DNA of 45,983 bases from JALONO01 sp038209965 (lineage in GTDB: Bacteria > Bacteroidota > Bacteroidia > Cytophagales > Thermoflexibacteraceae), in contig JBBQXF010000026.1 in assembly GCA_038209965.1 (NCBI GenBank), forward strand, positions 1 through 45,983, given 5' to 3'. Below, piece after piece: positions 7,140 to 15,627 of the stretch. The position numbers and the translations under genes are program-made. Below the pieces are notes generated by a model, which worked only from the letters and a program-made list of their open reading frames with translations, did no database searches and was not told where the DNA came from. Position 1 is the stretch's first letter. Each line of letters starts with the position of its first letter.

Positions 7140-9113
7140 ATGCAGGAACTCAACGACGACGAATTGGCCAAAGAGCAAGCCTCTAATGACTATTCAGCGG
7201 ACAATATCCAAGTATTGGAAGGTCTGGAAGCAGTGCGAAAGCGCCCTGCCATGTACATTGGTGATATCGGGGCCAGGGGGTTGCACCACTTGGTGTGGGA
7301 GGTAGTGGACAACTCGATCGATGAAGCCATGGGCGGGTATTGCGATACCATCCATGTTACGATCCATCCCGATCAATCGGTTTCAGTTCTGGACAATGGC
7401 CGAGGAATCCCCACCGACATCCACCCCAAAGAGAAACGCTCGGCCCTCGAAGTGGTCATGACGGTGCTGCACGCCGGCGGTAAGTTCGACAAGGACAGCT
7501 ACAAAGTTTCTGGGGGATTGCACGGAGTAGGTGTTTCATGCGTAAATGCCCTCTCCAAAGATTTGCAGGTTACCGTTTATCGCCAAGGCAAAGTTTCTGA
7601 ACAAGCTTACAAAGCAGGCAAACCACAATATTCGGTTCGGGAAATTGATACCACCAATCAGCGCGGAACCCGCGTTCGCTTTTGGCCCGATGATTCCATT
7701 TTTCCTTCCGTCATTTACAAATACGAAACCATTGCCACCCGTTTGCGCGAACTTTCGTTCCTCAATGCTGGGATCCGGATTTTCTTTAGCGACGAGCGCG
7801 AAGTGATGGAAGACGGGGCTTTCCGCGCCGATGAGTTTTATTCCGAAGAAGGTTTGATCGAATTTGTCAACTATTTGGAAGGTACCCGCCAGCAACTGTT
7901 GGCCCGGCCCATTTTCATGGAGAGCAACCGCAACGGCGTGCCCGTGCAGGTGGCCATGACGTACAACACCGATTACGTAGAAAATATCCACTCCTACGTC
8001 AACAACATCAATACCCACGAGGGCGGTACCCACGTGACCGGGTTTCGGCAGGCCCTGACCCGGACGATCAAATCCTATGCCGATCGCACCGGCATCTTGG
8101 AAAAGGCCAAGATCGAGATCACTGGTGACGACTTTCGCGAGGGACTGACCGCCATCATTTCGGTCAAAGTGGCCGAACCCCAATTTGAGGGCCAGACCAA
8201 AACTAAACTGGGCAATTCCGAAATAAGTGGAATAGTCAACGTTTGCGTGGGTGAAATGATCAATACCTATTTGGAAGAAAACCCCAAAGAGGCCCGGCAA
8301 CTGATCGATAAAGTACTCAATGCCGCCCGTGCGCGCGAGGCCGCCCGCAAAGCCCGCGAGGCCGTTCAGCGGAAATCGGTGATGGGTGGCTCAGGGCTGC
8401 CCGGCAAACTGTCGGATTGCTCAGAGAAGGATCCCGCCGCTTGCGAGCTGTATCTGGTGGAAGGCGATTCCGCTGGAGGATCGGCCAAGCAAGGCCGCAA
8501 CCGGGCTTTTCAAGCTATTTTGCCCTTGCGTGGTAAAATCCTCAATGTGGAAAAAGCCCAAGAACACAAAATTTACGACAACGAAGAGATCAAGAACATG
8601 ATCACCGCCTTGGGGATCACTTTTGGCAAGGAAGACGATGCCCGGGCCATCAATTTGGCCAAGCTGCGCTACCACAAAGTCATCATCATGACCGATGCTG
8701 ATATTGATGGCAGCCACATCCGCACCCTGATCCTGACTTTCTTCTTCCGCTATATGAAGGAACTCATCGAGCTGGGCCACTTGTTCATTGCCCTGCCACC
8801 GCTTTATTTGGTCAAAAAGGGCAAGCAAGAGCAATATTGCTGGACAGAAGACCAACGTGAACGGGCGGTGCTGGAGATGGGTGGCGGGCGAGAGGATTCG
8901 GTCAACATCCAACGTTACAAAGGTCTGGGCGAAATGAACCCGGAGCAACTTTGGCAAACCACCATGAACCCTGATTCACGGAGCCTGAAACGGGTGGACA
9001 TCGAGTCCGCCGCTGAATGCGACCACCTGTTTTCCATGCTCATGGGTGATGAAGTGGCACCCCGCCGGGCATTTATCGAGAAAAACGCCAAATATGCCCG
9101 CGTCGATGTGTAG
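7140..9113 (+). CDS. gyrB: DNA gyrase subunit B
   Basis: A 657-residue protein from the ATG at 7140; a further in-frame ATG at 7107 lies upstream, but it falls within the -7 box region and would not be transcribed from the promoter seen. It is the ATPase subunit of gyrase, which introduces negative supercoils with GyrA. The GHKL ATPase domain shows EVVDNSIDEAMGG, VLDNGRGIPTDIHP and the GGLHGVGVSCVNALS loop; the transducer follows; the TOPRIM domain shows ELYLVEGDSAGGSAKQGRNR at about 436-455 and MTDADIDGSHIRTL; the tail has QRYKGLGEMNPEQLW. The length, without the ~170-residue insert of enterobacterial GyrB, fits Bacteroidota. ParE is the alternative, but the QGRNRAFQAILPLRGKILNV context favours GyrB. 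Confidence 0.95.
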   Translation: MQELNDDELAKEQASNDYSADNIQVLEGLEAVRKRPAMYIGDIGARGLHHLVWEVVDNSIDEAMGGYCDTIHVTIHPDQSVSVLDNGRGIPTDIHPKEKRSALEVVMTVLHAGGKFDKDSYKVSGGLHGVGVSCVNALSKDLQVTVYRQGKVSEQAYKAGKPQYSVREIDTTNQRGTRVRFWPDDSIFPSVIYKYETIATRLRELSFLNAGIRIFFSDEREVMEDGAFRADEFYSEEGLIEFVNYLEGTRQQLLARPIFMESNRNGVPVQVAMTYNTDYVENIHSYVNNINTHEGGTHVTGFRQALTRTIKSYADRTGILEKAKIEITGDDFREGLTAIISVKVAEPQFEGQTKTKLGNSEISGIVNVCVGEMINTYLEENPKEARQLIDKVLNAARAREAARKAREAVQRKSVMGGSGLPGKLSDCSEKDPAACELYLVEGDSAGGSAKQGRNRAFQAILPLRGKILNVEKAQEHKIYDNEEIKNMITALGITFGKEDDARAINLAKLRYHKVIIMTDADIDGSHIRTLILTFFFRYMKELIELGHLFIALPPLYLVKKGKQEQYCWTEDQRERAVLEMGGGREDSVNIQRYKGLGEMNPEQLWQTTMNPDSRSLKRVDIESAAECDHLFSMLMGDEVAPRRAFIEKNAKYARVDV

Positions 9114-9136
9114 AACGCACCCGCTGGATTTGAAAA

Positions 9137-9188
9137 TTGACCACAAAAAAAAGATTGAGCATCAGCTCAATCTTTTTTTTGTGGTCAA
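9137..9188. terminator. bidirectional terminator between gyrB and fsa
   Basis: Perfect 24-bp inverted repeat (9137-9160 and 9165-9188) with an ATCA loop; A8 on one arm and T8 on the other give U-tracts in both directions, matching its position between convergent genes. Confidence 0.85.
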
Positions 9189-9224
9189 GACAGGGAAGTT
9201 ACCTAACCAGTTCAATCGCAAACA

Positions 9225-9875
9225 TCAAAGTTTCTTGGCATCGGCCAGAAATTTTTCCAAACCCAAATCGGTGAGCGGGTGCTTGAGCAAGCCCGTAATC
9301 ACATTGAGTGGGCAGGTGACCACATCGGCCCCCAGTTCAGCGCAACGGATCAAGTGGTTGGTATGGCGGATAGAAGCCGCCAATATTTCAGTGGCAAAAC
9401 CGTGAGTCCGATAAATATGAACCATTTGCTCGATGAGGGCCAGTCCATCGTTGCCCACATCATCAATGCGGCCAATGAAAGGCGACACATAAGTAGCCCC
9501 GGCTTTGGCCGCCAGAATGGCTTGGCCCGCTGAAAACACCAACGTGCAATTGGTTTTGATGCCCCGATCCGAAAAATAACGAATGGCTTTTATCCCATCC
9601 CTGATCATGGGAATTTTTACTACGATTTTGGGATCGATGGTCACCAATTCTTCCCCTTCCTCTACCATGCCCCGGAAATCGGTCGAGATAACCTCCGCGC
9701 TCACGTCCCCATGCACAATATCACAAATGGCCTTGTAGTGACTAAAAATGGTGTCCTTCCCCTTGATTCCTTCTTTGGCCATGAGGGACGGGTTGGTGGT
9801 GACGCCATCCAAAACACCGAGTTCTTCCGCTTCGCGGATTTCGGCCAAGTTTGCCGTATCAATAAAAAACTTCAT
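9225..9875 (-). CDS. fsa: transaldolase / fructose-6-phosphate aldolase family protein
   Basis: A 216-residue TIM-barrel aldolase of the short transaldolase subfamily. Start MKFFIDTANLAEIREAEELG, then GVTTNPSLMAKEG, and the Schiff-base lysine Lys87 in IVVKIPMI, followed by GIKTNCTLVFSAGQAILAAK and YVSPFIGRIDD. Members act either as transaldolase in the pentose phosphate pathway or as fructose-6-phosphate aldolase; sequence by eye does not settle which. In Bacteroidota proteins of this length are normally called fructose-6-phosphate aldolase/transaldolase and probably serve the pentose phosphate route. Convergent with gyrB across a shared terminator; its own -7 box lies at 9957-9964. Confidence 0.93.
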   Translation of the reverse strand: MKFFIDTANLAEIREAEELGVLDGVTTNPSLMAKEGIKGKDTIFSHYKAICDIVHGDVSAEVISTDFRGMVEEGEELVTIDPKIVVKIPMIRDGIKAIRYFSDRGIKTNCTLVFSAGQAILAAKAGATYVSPFIGRIDDVGNDGLALIEQMVHIYRTHGFATEILAASIRHTNHLIRCAELGADVVTCPLNVITGLLKHPLTDLGLEKFLADAKKL

Positions 9876-9956
9876 TTTCTGTGGGATAACAGTTTAAAAA
9901 CAAGAAACTTAGCTAGCTTGACCCCATTAAATGGAACACGGTCAAAATCCTGCACG

Positions 9957-9964
9957 CAAAAATA
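9957..9964 (-). promoter_or_regulatory. -7 box of the fsa promoter
   Basis: Reverse strand TATTTTTG, an exact TAnnTTTG match, about 80 bases upstream of the ATG at 9875. No clear -33 TTG at the usual distance, so moderate confidence. Confidence 0.45.
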
Positions 9965-10008
9965 AGGAAATGAAAACACGAAATACTGGGAGGGAGGAAC
10001 AAAAAATA

Positions 10009-10096
10009 GCAAGCCAAGTATCGCACCGCTACAACCACTTACCTTTGCTACCTTCCGGTCCTGGAGGGTTTATAGGAGCTGGTCGTACCGGCTTGC
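10009..10096 (-). ncRNA. ffs: signal recognition particle RNA (4.5S/small SRP RNA)
   Basis: On the reverse strand the core AGGACCGGAAGGTAGCAAAG matches the universal SRP RNA apical hairpin: the GGAA tetraloop flanked by the asymmetric internal loop that binds Ffh (E. coli has CAGGTCCGGAAGGAAGCAGC). The ends pair: GCAAGCC (10096-10090) with GGCTTGC (10015-10009). The 3' end is followed by TATTTTTTG, a short U-tract that could terminate it. The boundaries are set by the terminal pairing and could be off by several bases. It lies between the divergent fsa and gdhA genes. Its RNA joins Ffh to target membrane proteins co-translationally. Confidence 0.88.
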
Positions 10097-10180
10097 TGGC
10101 ACAAATTTAGTTCTGGTTTGCAGAATAACAATAGGTGACCAAAAAAATAAATGGTTGACCCATTCCCTTGGCCGGACAAA

Positions 10181-10209
10181 TTGTTTAGTTGGAAAATAGG
10201 TTAATTTTG
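10181..10209 (+). promoter_or_regulatory. promoter of glutamate dehydrogenase gene
   Basis: TTG (10181-10183), 18 bases, TAATTTTG (10202-10209), an exact -7 match. The leader to the ATG at 10288 would be about 70 bases. Confidence 0.55.
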
Positions 10210-10287
10210 CGGCAACTTTTTGAAAACAGTTTTGAACAACACACATTTCATTTACCTTATCCAAAACACCACATTTAAGACATTGCT

Positions 10288-11559
10288 ATGGGCTACATAG
10301 AACCTGCACCAATAAATAAAGAAAACCCTTTTGAGTCAATGATGGTGCGTTTTAACGACGCCGCCAAAATTGTTGGACTCGATGACGAAACGTATGAAGT
10401 ACTAAAGCGGCCTCACAAGGTAGTCATCGTTTCGCTCCCCGTGACGATGGACAACGGCCGCAAAAAAGTGTTTGAGGGCTACCGGGTCATTCACTCCAAC
10501 ATCTTGGGGCCGGCCAAAGGGGGCATCCGGTTTGATTTGGGGGTTCACCTTGACGAAGTAAAAGCGTTGGCCGCTTGGATGACCTGGAAATGCGCCGTGG
10601 TCGATATTCCCTACGGTGGGGCCAAGGGGGGCGTGATTTGCGATCCCCGCTCGATGTCGGTCGGGGAGCTCGAGCGGCTCACCCGGGCCTACACCTCGGC
10701 CCTGGTCGATGTTTTTGGCCCTGATCAGGACATCCCCGCCCCCGACATGGGGACTGGCCAGCGCGAAATGGCGTGGTTGATGGACGAATATTCCAAGGCA
10801 CAGGGCCGAACCGTCAATGCAGTCGTTACGGGCAAACCATTGGTGCTGGGCGGTTCGCTGGGCCGAGTAGAAGCTACGGGGCGCGGTGTCATGGTCAGTA
10901 CCCTATCGGCAATGAACAAGATGCAGATCAACCCAGCCAAAGCCACTTGCGCCATTCAAGGATTTGGCAATGTGGGATCCAACACTGCCACCTTACTTGA
11001 GGAGCGCGGACTGAAGATTTGTGCCATCAGCGACCACACCGGTGCTTTCTACAATGACAAGGGGATCAACCTTGCCGCCGCAATTGCCTATAAAAATGCC
11101 AACAACGGTATTTTGCACGGCTTCAGGGGCGGTGATGACATTTCCAATGCTGAACTACTGGAATTGGCCGTGGACGTATTAATCCCTGCGGCCAAGGAAG
11201 ACGTAATCACACTCGAGAATGCGCACAACATCAAGGCCCGGTTGATAGTAGAAGGGGCCAACGGCCCCACTTCTGCCAGTGCTGACAGTGTTTTGTTCAA
11301 GAATGAGGTATCAGTTGTACCCGATATTTTGGCCAATGCCGGCGGCGTAACGGTATCGTATTTTGAATGGGTGCAAAACCGGATCGGCTACAAGTGGCCG
11401 TTGGATCGGGTGAATCGCCGCACTGACCGGGTGATGAAAGATGCTTTTGAGAAGGTGTACAAAACGGCGGTGGAATTCAAGATTTCCCTGCGCTTAGCCG
11501 CCTACGTAGTGGCGATCAGCAAAGTTGCCGAAACCTACAAATACCGGGGCGGCTATTGA
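10288..11559 (+). CDS. gdhA: glutamate dehydrogenase (Glu/Leu/Phe/Val dehydrogenase family)
   Basis: A 423-residue hexameric-type enzyme that interconverts glutamate and 2-oxoglutarate plus ammonia with NAD(P). Substrate domain: GPAKGGIRFDLGVHLDEVKA, then MTWKCAVVDIPYGGAKGGV with the catalytic Lys113 and the preceding Lys101; DIPAPDMGTGQREMAWLMDE carries the conserved Asp. Dinucleotide-binding domain: AIQGFGNVGSNTATLL (GxGxxG variant) at about residue 226. The C-terminus with VSYFEWVQNRIGYKW is typical of the roughly 420-residue class. Coenzyme preference cannot be read safely. It is monocistronic, with an upstream promoter and a strong terminator directly after the stop. Confidence 0.95.
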   Translation: MGYIEPAPINKENPFESMMVRFNDAAKIVGLDDETYEVLKRPHKVVIVSLPVTMDNGRKKVFEGYRVIHSNILGPAKGGIRFDLGVHLDEVKALAAWMTWKCAVVDIPYGGAKGGVICDPRSMSVGELERLTRAYTSALVDVFGPDQDIPAPDMGTGQREMAWLMDEYSKAQGRTVNAVVTGKPLVLGGSLGRVEATGRGVMVSTLSAMNKMQINPAKATCAIQGFGNVGSNTATLLEERGLKICAISDHTGAFYNDKGINLAAAIAYKNANNGILHGFRGGDDISNAELLELAVDVLIPAAKEDVITLENAHNIKARLIVEGANGPTSASADSVLFKNEVSVVPDILANAGGVTVSYFEWVQNRIGYKWPLDRVNRRTDRVMKDAFEKVYKTAVEFKISLRLAAYVVAISKVAETYKYRGGY

Positions 11560-11587
11560 TCAGCAAAGAGCCAGTAACGTAAATAGC

Positions 11588-11625
11588 AAACACCCCAAGA
11601 ATTTTTGCCGATTCTTGGGGTGTTT
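11588..11625 (+). terminator. terminator of glutamate dehydrogenase gene
   Basis: 15-bp perfect stem (AAACACCCCAAGAAT at 11588-11602; complement at 11611-11625) with an 8-base loop and trailing TTT, 28 bases after the gdhA stop. Confidence 0.75.
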
Positions 11626-11809
11626 TGCGCTCTGTCCGATTTGGCTTGACTTTCCATTGACCAACTAGGTAGATGGCTGAAGATCAATGTTGTTAATTCC
11701 GTTCGCTTGCGTAAATTACAATAGGTGTCCTTGCCAAAGCACTAGATAGGATGATTTTACCAACTTATTTGGCTAAATAAGTTAATTTTAATCTAAAAAT
11801 ATTTTAGCG

Positions 11810-12727
11810 TTAATGATCGCCAAAGCGTTTTTCACCAGCCGTAACGGCGATGGCCAAGCTGTTTTGCTTGGGTGGGAGGGGGCAGGTAGCAAAATCGGTG
11901 AAAGCACAGGGTGGATTGGTGGCCTTGTTGAAATCCAGCACGGTGGTTCCATCTGGCCGAGGCTTGTCGGCGTACAAGAAACGCCCCATTGGATACGTCT
12001 GTTTTTTGTTGGTCTGATCGGCAAATAAAATGAATAGCTCATCGCCACTCTTCACCGCATCCAACCGGTATTCTTTGCCTTTGAAGGAGAAAACCAAAGT
12101 CCCCGGCGATTCTTGCTGACTAATTTGTCCCAGCACATCCAAAATGGGAATCGTCTTACCATTGGTGGCCGGCTCCAACCGGGCCACCACTTTCCATTTC
12201 AAGCTGGCTGGATAAGTAGCAATGCCCTTAAACGAACGCAGCAGTGGGCTTTCCAGGTCACGCAAGCGCACGGCATACGCATTACCGCGCTTGATAATGA
12301 ACCAGCGCAACGATTGGTGGCGCAACACCACTGTTTCTTCTTGATCAGGGGCAAAGAGCACGAATTTTTCGACCCGCTGTTCTCCTCGCCAGACTTCGGC
12401 CCCTGGGGCGATTTCTGCCCGCACCTGGCCGTTTTCAAGAATTAAGTGACCAATCATGCCAGCGCTTTTGCCCTGGGGAAACACCAGATCATTGCCGGGA
12501 GCACTACCAAAGGAATTTTTTCCCGGTTTCAGCCAAAATAATCCGGCCAAATTGAGCCATCCATTTTCACTTTTGAGCCCCGCGATCCGCTTGGCGCGCC
12601 ATTCCTTGATCGCTTGTTGATAAGCGGCTGGGGTGTCTGGCGAAGAGCGGGAAAAGGCAAAACCAGCAATCATCAGGCCCATTAATACTAAAAAAAGCAA
12701 CTTTTTGATCGGATATAAATTTTTCAT
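11810..12727 (-). CDS. DUF1684 domain-containing secreted protein
   Basis: A 305-residue protein with an N-terminal hydrophobic signal (KKLLFLVLMGLMIAGFAF). The body matches the DUF1684 layout: EWRAKRIAGLKSENGWLNLA and GLFWLKPGKNSFGS, then RWFIIKRGNAYAVRLRDLES, SFKGIATYPAS, the MGRFLYADKPRPDGTTVLDF block and NPPCAFTDFATCPLPP near the C-terminus, the family's most conserved motif with two cysteines. No catalytic function is established for the family. It is transcribed away from gdhA's end (convergent) and sits downstream of mutS with a 218-base gap containing no clear terminator. Confidence 0.88.
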   Translation of the reverse strand: MKNLYPIKKLLFLVLMGLMIAGFAFSRSSPDTPAAYQQAIKEWRAKRIAGLKSENGWLNLAGLFWLKPGKNSFGSAPGNDLVFPQGKSAGMIGHLILENGQVRAEIAPGAEVWRGEQRVEKFVLFAPDQEETVVLRHQSLRWFIIKRGNAYAVRLRDLESPLLRSFKGIATYPASLKWKVVARLEPATNGKTIPILDVLGQISQQESPGTLVFSFKGKEYRLDAVKSGDELFILFADQTNKKQTYPMGRFLYADKPRPDGTTVLDFNKATNPPCAFTDFATCPLPPKQNSLAIAVTAGEKRFGDH

Positions 12728-12945
12728 GCAGATGAAGTTTGGGTGGAATGGGCGTGATTGGGTCTAAAGAGTCAAGGAATGAAGTTTAACCGTAAGGCCA
12801 CCGTATGGAGTTTTGGCTCGGTCTAGTTGGTCAATGGCACAAAGTTAATGACAAATATTAGTTCTATCGTTTTAGTAGGTTTTTATCCCTAAAAAACCGT
12901 TTTGTGTTTGTGATAGACCATTCACTTATCCGGGGCGAAACTGCA

Positions 12946-15549
12946 TTACTTTGCCAATAAATTTTTGACCTCGTTCAATTTAAGTAAAGCTTCCACTGGC
13001 GAAATGGTATTGATATCCAAATTTTTCAACATGTCTTTTACGGTTTTGTAATGTGGGTCAGCCGCTTCAAACAAATTCATTTGATAGAGTTGGGCTTTGG
13101 GCACTTCGCGCACCCGCACATTGTGGCGCTCGCGCCCGCTGTCCTTTTCCAAGTGTTGCATGATCTCGTGGGCCCGCAGCACCACTGGGTTGGGCATTCC
13201 CGCCATCTGGGCCACGTGGATCCCAAAACTATGCTCGCTGCCACCCTCGACCAATTTACGCATAAAAATCACTTTATTGCCCGCTTCCTTTACCGATACA
13301 TTGAAATTTTTAATCCGTTTAAAATCGCCCGCCAGTTGATTTAGCTCATGGTAGTGGGTAGCAAACAGCGTTTTGGGCCGGAATTTGGGATGATTGTGCA
13401 AAAACTCCACAATCGCCCACGCAATGGAAATGCCGTCGTAAGTACTCGTGCCCCGGCCGATCTCGTCCATGAGCACCAAGCTGCGATCGCTGAGATTGTT
13501 GAGAATGCTGGCCGTTTCGGTCATTTCTACCATAAAAGTTGACTCCCCGCGTGACAGGTTGTCGCTGGCCCCCACTCGGGTGAATACTTTATCGACCAAG
13601 CCCAAGTGTGCCTCGCGAGCGGGAACGAAGCTGCCCATTTGGGCCATGAGGGCAATGAGCGCAGTCTGCCGAAGTAGGGCCGATTTGCCCGCCATGTTGG
13701 GTCCGGTGATAATGGCAATTTGTTGGTTTTCATCGTCCAACAAAATATCATTGGGCACATACGATTCGCCGGGGGGAAGTTGCCGCTCCACTACCGGGTG
13801 ACGACCTTCGCGGATGTCAATCGTCTTGCCTTCGGTGATTACGGGACGCACATAGTTGAAATGCTCGGCCACTTCGGCAAAGCCAATCAAACAATCGAGC
13901 ATGGCCAAGGCTCGGGCATTTTGTTGGATTGGGGCCACATATTCAGCCGCGGACTGCACCAAATGCTGGAACATTTTAAATTCCAAATCGTATATTTTGT
14001 CTTCGGCTGTTAATATTTTTTCTTCATAGATTTTTAATTCCTCGGTAATGTACCGTTCAGCATTGGCCAAGGTTTGTTTTCGGATCCAATCGGTTGGCAC
14101 TTTGTCCTTGTTCGAGTTGCTGACTTCAATGTAATAACCGAAAACCTTGTTATAATTGATTTTCAGGGAATTGATCCCCGTTCGTCTAATTTCCCGCTCA
14201 AGGATTTGTTTCAAAAAGTCTTTGCCCGAGTAGGCAATTTGGCGCAGGCTGTCAAGCTCTTCATTGAGGCCATCGCGCATGATGCCGCCTTGATTGGCCA
14301 GCGCGGGTGGATCTTCTTGTAACTCCCGGTCAATTTTATCCAATAAAAATGCGCAAGGGTTCAACTGATCGGCCAGAAGGGCCAGCACCGGTTGCTGGGC
14401 ATTGGCCAAGTGCAACTTGGTGGGCTGGACGTTGGCCAACGAGCGTTTCAGTTGCTGCATCTCGCGGGGGTTGACCCGCCCGGTCGATACTTTGGACACC
14501 AACCGCTCCAAATCGCCCGTTTGGCGCAGCAGTTTGAGCAGGAATTCCCGCTCATCTTCGTGGTTGGCGAAGAAGGCAACCATTTCCAAGCGCTCGTCGA
14601 TCTTGGCCTTGATTTTTAGGGGCAATACCACCCACCGTTTGAGCAAACGGGCACCCATTGGGGTCACGGTTTTGTCCAATACTTCGATCAGGGGGATGCC
14701 ACCTTCTTGTTGCGGTTGGAGAAGTTCGAGGTTACGGATAGTAAATTTATCCAACCACACGTAGCGTTCTTCTTCGATCCGGCTGATGGCAGCCACATGG
14801 CGAATATCGTGGTGCTCGGTGGCGGCCAGATAGTATAAAATGGCACCGGCCGCCACGATCCCCTCGGGCAAGTTCTCGATCCCAAAGCCCTTGAGCGAAG
14901 CCGTTTCGAAGTGGCGGGTAAGTTTCTCGTAGGCGTAATCATAGTGAAATACCCAATCATCAACCGCATAAGTGCTAAATTTTTCGGCGAAAGTGCCTTC
15001 AAATTGCTGGCGGAAGGCTTTGTTGTAAATCACTTCGGAAGGCGCAAAGCCTTGGAGCAGTTTCTCGATATGGGCCAAGTCGCCTTGGGCCGCCAAAAAT
15101 TCCCCGGTGGTGACATCCACAAAGGCGATGCCCAACGAATCGCTGGGGCCAAGGTGTAGCGCGGCCAGGTAATTGTTGCGGCGGGTGTCGAGCACGTTGT
15201 CGTTGAACGATACGCCCGGGGTCACCAGTTCGGTCACTCCGCGCTTGACTAGCCCTTTGGCCAGTTTGGGATCTTCCAGTTGGTCGCAGATGGCCACCCG
15301 CTCGCCGGCCCGCACGAGCTTGGGCAGGTAAGTGTCGAGTGAGTGGTGCGGAAAGCCGGCCAGTTCGATGTGGGAAGCGGCCCCATTGGCGCGTTTGGTC
15401 AGGATAATCCCCAATATTTTGCTGGCCCTGATGGCATCCTCGCCAAATGTTTCGTAAAAATCACCCACCCGGAACAAAAGCAGTGCTCCGGGATACTTGG
15501 CTTTGAACAAATTATATTGCCGCATCAACGGCGTTTCTTTTTCCGACAT
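12946..15549 (-). CDS. mutS: DNA mismatch repair protein MutS
   Basis: An 867-residue protein that binds base mismatches and, with MutL, starts repair. The N-terminal mismatch-recognition domain has the Phe-x-Glu wedge in GDFYETF (residues 29-35). Connector, core and clamp domains follow. The C-terminal ATPase has Walker A GPNMAGKSALLRQ at about 615-627, the signature block SRGESTFMVEMTE, Walker B LVLMDEIGRGTSTYDG and the switch FATHYHEL. Length and order are full-size MutS1. Upstream on the same strand, TACTTTTA (15598-15591) is a one-mismatch -7 box. No mutL is nearby. Confidence 0.97.
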   Translation of the reverse strand: MSEKETPLMRQYNLFKAKYPGALLLFRVGDFYETFGEDAIRASKILGIILTKRANGAASHIELAGFPHHSLDTYLPKLVRAGERVAICDQLEDPKLAKGLVKRGVTELVTPGVSFNDNVLDTRRNNYLAALHLGPSDSLGIAFVDVTTGEFLAAQGDLAHIEKLLQGFAPSEVIYNKAFRQQFEGTFAEKFSTYAVDDWVFHYDYAYEKLTRHFETASLKGFGIENLPEGIVAAGAILYYLAATEHHDIRHVAAISRIEEERYVWLDKFTIRNLELLQPQQEGGIPLIEVLDKTVTPMGARLLKRWVVLPLKIKAKIDERLEMVAFFANHEDEREFLLKLLRQTGDLERLVSKVSTGRVNPREMQQLKRSLANVQPTKLHLANAQQPVLALLADQLNPCAFLLDKIDRELQEDPPALANQGGIMRDGLNEELDSLRQIAYSGKDFLKQILEREIRRTGINSLKINYNKVFGYYIEVSNSNKDKVPTDWIRKQTLANAERYITEELKIYEEKILTAEDKIYDLEFKMFQHLVQSAAEYVAPIQQNARALAMLDCLIGFAEVAEHFNYVRPVITEGKTIDIREGRHPVVERQLPPGESYVPNDILLDDENQQIAIITGPNMAGKSALLRQTALIALMAQMGSFVPAREAHLGLVDKVFTRVGASDNLSRGESTFMVEMTETASILNNLSDRSLVLMDEIGRGTSTYDGISIAWAIVEFLHNHPKFRPKTLFATHYHELNQLAGDFKRIKNFNVSVKEAGNKVIFMRKLVEGGSEHSFGIHVAQMAGMPNPVVLRAHEIMQHLEKDSGRERHNVRVREVPKAQLYQMNLFEAADPHYKTVKDMLKNLDINTISPVEALLKLNEVKNLLAK

Positions 15550-15627
15550 GAACGTCTAATGATGATGGACCAAAACTCCCGCCTCTGCGGTAAAAGTATC
15601 TTACAGTCGTTTTAACGCTCGCCCGAT

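Noticed and set aside
7536..8300. 254-codon reverse open frame inside gyrB
   Set aside because: The forward strand encodes unmistakable gyrase motifs throughout; the reverse product has no recognisable domain.
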